A DNA stretch of 64,000 nucleotides, taken from Solirubrobacter deserti (GTDB taxonomy: Bacteria; Actinomycetota; Thermoleophilia; Solirubrobacterales; Solirubrobacteraceae). Below are positions 61,026-64,000 of this stretch, one piece after another. The notes under the pieces were generated by a model. It was not told the origin of the DNA and made no database searches. It saw only the letters and a program-made list of their open reading frames with translations. The DNA is taken from NCBI RefSeq assembly GCF_003344625.1, contig NZ_QPKJ02000003.1:372001-436000 (forward strand), given 5' to 3'. Each line of letters starts with the position of its first letter. Position 1 is the stretch's first letter. The position numbers were made by a program, and so were the translations under genes.

Positions 61026-64000
61026 GGCGTCACCCGCACGGTCACGGTCCGCCGGGTGGTCCCGACCGTCAGCACGAGCGGGAGGCGCTTGGCCTTGCGT
61101 CCGCGCAGCGCCTTCTTGCCGGCGGGGGTAAGCGCCAGCCGCACTGGCGTCGCGCCACGGGCCTTCACCTTGATCGTGGCCCGCGCGTACACGGTCCCCG
61201 ACGACAGCGAGCGCCGGAGCTCCATCCGCACGGTGGATCCGGCGAGCGCCGGCTGCGCCGAAAGGCTCCAGCGGAGCGAGCCCTGCCGGACCTTGAGCGC
61301 CGGGACGCGCAGCGCGTTCAGCCCAGCCGCGACCGGGTCCGGGCCAGCGACGGGGGTCTTGGGCGGTCCGGGAGCCACCGGGCTTGCGGGCGTGACCGGG
61401 TCGGGCGCCGGCGTCGCCGCCGCATCGGGCGACGGTGTCTCGTCGACGACTTTGCCCTCGTCGTCGTCACTGATCCGCACGAAGGTCGTCGCCGAGCCAC
61501 CCAGCACCCGCACCTGATCCGTCGAGTGGGCGGTGATCTCCAGTGATTCCGGGCGTTCCGCGACGGTGTCCGCGGTGATGCGCAGTGCGGCGGTGACGCT
61601 CGTCTGGCCCGCCGGGACGGTCACCAGGGTGTCGAGGGGCTGGAAGTCGGAGCCGGCGCTCGCGGAGGAGGAGGCGGCGACCACGCGGAAGGCCACAACG
61701 GTCGGCCACGCCTTGGCCAGCGTGAAGCGCAGCGGCAGTTCCTTGACTGCGTCGCCCTCCGTGATCTCGACGAGCTCGTCGTCATCACCGGGGAAGCGCT
61801 TGAGGACGGCCCGCGCTGGAGGCACGGTCCCGCCGCCGAGCACCCGTCGAAGCCGGATGTCGCCGTCCGCGGCGTCGGCGACCGCAAGGTCCCCGCCCGG
61901 AAGGGCCGCGAGCGCGCGATCGTCACCTTCGAGGGTCAGCCTCGCCGCGCCATAGAGCGCGTCGAGCGAGCCGTCCGGGTTCAGCCGCCGCACCGTGTCA
62001 CCGCTCTCGGCCAGGATGCGGCCCTCGGGATCGACCGCAAACGCCGGGAGCTCCCGCAGGTCGCTCACGAAGCTCCAGTCCACGGCGCCGTCGGCCGTCA
62101 GCACCACCGGCCGCGGGTTGGTCGCCACCAGCACCCGCCCTCCGGGCAGCGCCACGGCGCGTGCGCCAGGCTTGAACGGAACGCCGGCGTCCCAGAGCAA
62201 CTCGCCCGCGATCCCGTCGCCGGCGTAGCCGTCGTCCAGCGTGCCGTCCGCGAGAAGCCGGACGCTGATGAGTCGGCCCGCGGCGCCGCCGACGATCACG
62301 ATGCGCCCGTCCGCCTGGATGAGCATGTCGCCCACCATCGCGCCGGTGCCCACCGTCACCAGCCGCGTGCCGAACCCATTGTCGGGCTCGCCGTTCACGT
62401 CGAAACGCCGTGCCCAGAGCTGGTCGCCGGCCGTACCGGTGACGACCGCCTTACCGTCCGCTTGCACGGCCACGGCCTGCGGGTCGGGAAGCGGCGCGGT
62501 GCTCGCGACGCGGGCGCCGTCGGCGCTGTAGAACACGATCCTGCCGCCGGTGACCACCGCGGTGCGGCCATCGCCGCCTGCCGACGCGGCGAGGACGGAC
62601 CAACCGTTCGGCACGGCCCTGTCGGACGACGTGCCGATCGGCGTCCCCGCCGGGGTCAGACGGCCGGACGCGAGCCAACCGTCGTACGGGTCCCAACCCC
62701 AGCCGTAGACATTGAGCCGGCCGGCTCCCGCCCACAGCCAGCGGGCGCCGAGCCGGACCCCGGGCAGCTGCGGGTCGGCACGGTGCACGGCGTCGGAGCG
62801 CGCTCCGTCGGCGGCGAACGTCGCGGCGGCGTACCCGAGCCCTTCGCGATGGGAAGCGACGATACGCGTGGCGCCGCCTGCCAGCGGGCGCATCGCGACG
62901 TGCTCGGCGGCGGCGAAGCCGGCAACCTCGGAGACGAACGCGCCGTCGGCGGCACCTCCGGGCGTGAGCCGCGCCAGCGTGGGCCCCCTCGAACCCGGCG
63001 TCCGGCCGCCGCCGGCAACCAGGACCCGGCCGTCGCCGAGCACCGCCAGAGCGCTCGCCATGGTCCCTGGGGGGAACGCGACGCCGTCGTCCGAGAAGGT
63101 GGGGTCGAGCGCGCCGGCGGGCGTGAGCTTGACGACCACCGAGCCGTCGATCTCTTCACCTCGGCCCGCCCGCCCGCCGACGAGGACGCTCCCGTTCGCA
63201 CCGACGACCAGTGCTTCGAGATCCATGACGTCGAAGGTGTTCGGCGGATGCACGAACGTCCCGTCGGTGCCGAAGGCGTCGTCTCGCGCGCCCGTCGCGA
63301 GGAACCGCGCGACGCCGAAGTTGCTGTCGCCTGCGTTGCCGGCCATGAGCACCCTGCCGTCGGGCGCCTCAGCAATCGCGGCAATCCCGGCGCTCAGCGC
63401 CGCCGGCCGCGCGAAGGCTTTCCCGCCACTGCCGAACGACGGATCGGGCGCGCCGGCCGGCGTCAATCGAAGCGCTGTCCAGCGCCGGTCATCGGTCCCG
63501 CCAACGAGGATCCGCCCGTCGGCCTGCAACGCGACGGCGTCGGCCGACGGGCACGCGGAGCGTGGGGCGGGGAGGGTCCAGACGCCGTCGCCGTCGAACG
63601 TGCTGTCGGGTGCGCCGCTCGCTGTGAGCCGGACGACCGCACTGACGCATTCTCCGCTCGCCGCGACCAGGATGCGTCCGTCGGGGGCGATCGCGATGCC
63701 GCGACCCGTGTCCCTGGGCGTCCCGAGGGTGAGGGTGGTGAGGCCGTCGTCCGAGAACGAGGCATCGAGCTCGCCGCTGGTGGTGTAGCGAGCGACGACG
63801 ACGTCGCCGCGTCCGCTCTGCCCGGTGACGACCACCCGGCCGTCGTCGTGGACCGCGACCGCGCCGGAGCGGCCTGGGTGCCCCTCCCAGGAGCGCAGCA
63901 GCGCGGTTCCGTCGACGCCGAACGTCCGGTCCAGATCGCCGGGCGCCGCCGCGGCCGCGCTCGACGTCATCGCGGCCAGCGCTGCGGCCGCTGTGGCAAT
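61022..64000 (-). CDS. Secreted delta-60 repeat/Calx-beta protein (5' end outside window)
   Basis: At least 990 residues; the N-terminus (part of a signal peptide, IATAAAALAAMTSSAAAAAPG) continues past the right edge. About a dozen delta-60/WD-like repeats with the consensus ADGRI(L/V)V.G and GxxDxxFxxDG follow (LDRTFGVDG, DSTFDGDG, DPSFGSGG, DPTFSDDG). Then comes a Calx-beta domain (DFQPLDTLVTVPAGQTSV), a Pro/Ala linker and a C-terminal beta domain. Such proteins are cell-surface or extracellular, possibly calcium-binding, in soil bacteria; function is unknown. Confidence 0.85.
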   Translation of the reverse strand: MATAAAALAAMTSSAAAAAPGDLDRTFGVDGTALLRSWEGHPGRSGAVAVHDDGRVVVTGQSGRGDVVVARYTTSGELDASFSDDGLTTLTLGTPRDTGRGIAIAPDGRILVAASGECVSAVVRLTASGAPDSTFDGDGVWTLPAPRSACPSADAVALQADGRILVGGTDDRRWTALRLTPAGAPDPSFGSGGKAFARPAALSAGIAAIAEAPDGRVLMAGNAGDSNFGVARFLATGARDDAFGTDGTFVHPPNTFDVMDLEALVVGANGSVLVGGRAGRGEEIDGSVVVKLTPAGALDPTFSDDGVAFPPGTMASALAVLGDGRVLVAGGGRTPGSRGPTLARLTPGGAADGAFVSEVAGFAAAEHVAMRPLAGGATRIVASHREGLGYAAATFAADGARSDAVHRADPQLPGVRLGARWLWAGAGRLNVYGWGWDPYDGWLASGRLTPAGTPIGTSSDRAVPNGWSVLAASAGGDGRTAVVTGGRIVFYSADGARVASTAPLPDPQAVAVQADGKAVVTGTAGDQLWARRFDVNGEPDNGFGTRLVTVGTGAMVGDMLIQADGRIVIVGGAAGRLISVRLLADGTLDDGYAGDGIAGELLWDAGVPFKPGARAVALPGGRVLVATNPRPVVLTADGAVDWSFVSDLRELPAFAVDPEGRILAESGDTVRRLNPDGSLDALYGAARLTLEGDDRALAALPGGDLAVADAADGDIRLRRVLGGGTVPPARAVLKRFPGDDDELVEITEGDAVKELPLRFTLAKAWPTVVAFRVVAASSSASAGSDFQPLDTLVTVPAGQTSVTAALRITADTVAERPESLEITAHSTDQVRVLGGSATTFVRISDDDEGKVVDETPSPDAAATPAPDPVTPASPVAPGPPKTPVAGPDPVAAGLNALRVPALKVRQGSLRWSLSAQPALAGSTVRMELRRSLSSGTVYARATIKVKARGATPVRLALTPAGKKALRGRKAKRLPLVLTVGTTRRTVTVRVTP

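Overview
The window is very GC-rich, gene-dense bacterial chromosome. The gene families suggest an actinomycete-type organism, most likely class Thermoleophilia (Solirubrobacter/Conexibacter-like): L,D-transpeptidase, leaderless genes with a TANNNT box just before the start codon, DUF1385 and GAP1-like proteins, a secreted delta-60-repeat/Calx-beta protein, and non-ATG starts everywhere. The lineage is an inference from gene content, not from a marker phylogeny. About 69 protein genes and one tRNA are supported. No rRNA, CRISPR array, transposase or integrase was found, and no gene-free stretch exceeds about 250 bases.

Layout. 1-4.7 kb: membrane protease (cut by the window edge), L,D-transpeptidase, YbdK-type carboxylate-amine ligase, pyrE, a frameshifted DUF1963 gene and tRNA-Arg(CCU). 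4.8-8.9 kb: a peptide ABC transporter operon (two permeases, two ATPases) without a binding protein. 8.9-14.2 kb, mostly minus strand: HTH-ClpN fusion, SDR dehydrogenase, ArsR/SRPBCC pair, clpP (plus strand), dtd, galT and a TlpA-type thioredoxin. 14.3-21.6 kb: a large helicase with a histone-H1-like tail, an SDR, a LysE exporter and a two-gene unit of unknown function. 21.7-30.2 kb: one long minus-strand block for tetrapyrroles and cytochrome c (precorrin-2 dehydrogenase, MogA, CcmABCD, HemA, HemC, CobA-HemD fusion, SAM hydrolase, BirA). 30.3 kb: an MpaB/DUF2236 protein.

31-47.4 kb reads as a prolyl/hydroxyproline utilisation island. It holds GntR, a DapA-family lyase, a two-cysteine proline racemase/hydroxyproline epimerase, a PucR regulator, a complete peptide ABC transporter with lipoprotein receptor, a secreted X-Pro dipeptidyl-peptidase, and all three subunits of an HcnABC-like flavoprotein dehydrogenase. 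Together these could release, import, epimerise, oxidise and deaminate (hydroxy)proline from collagen-like peptides. The final aldehyde dehydrogenase step is not convincingly present: the neighbouring ALDH-like gene lacks its catalytic cysteine.

47.7-64 kb is mostly housekeeping: RarA, ChrA, M20 peptidase, DUF1385, a short FtsH, diacylglycerol-kinase-like protein, methylmalonyl-CoA epimerase, PAP2, YchF, cupin, EVE-like and degenerate GGDEF proteins, a PPOX flavoprotein, a 5'-3' exonuclease, MaoC, and a large secreted repeat protein running off the right edge.

Cross-cutting observations: a TANNNT box lies 6-10 nt before many start codons, implying widespread leaderless transcription; three genes have no ATG/GTG/TTG where homology says they should start; and two distant intergenic gaps share the same palindromic words, suggesting a small dispersed repeat family.
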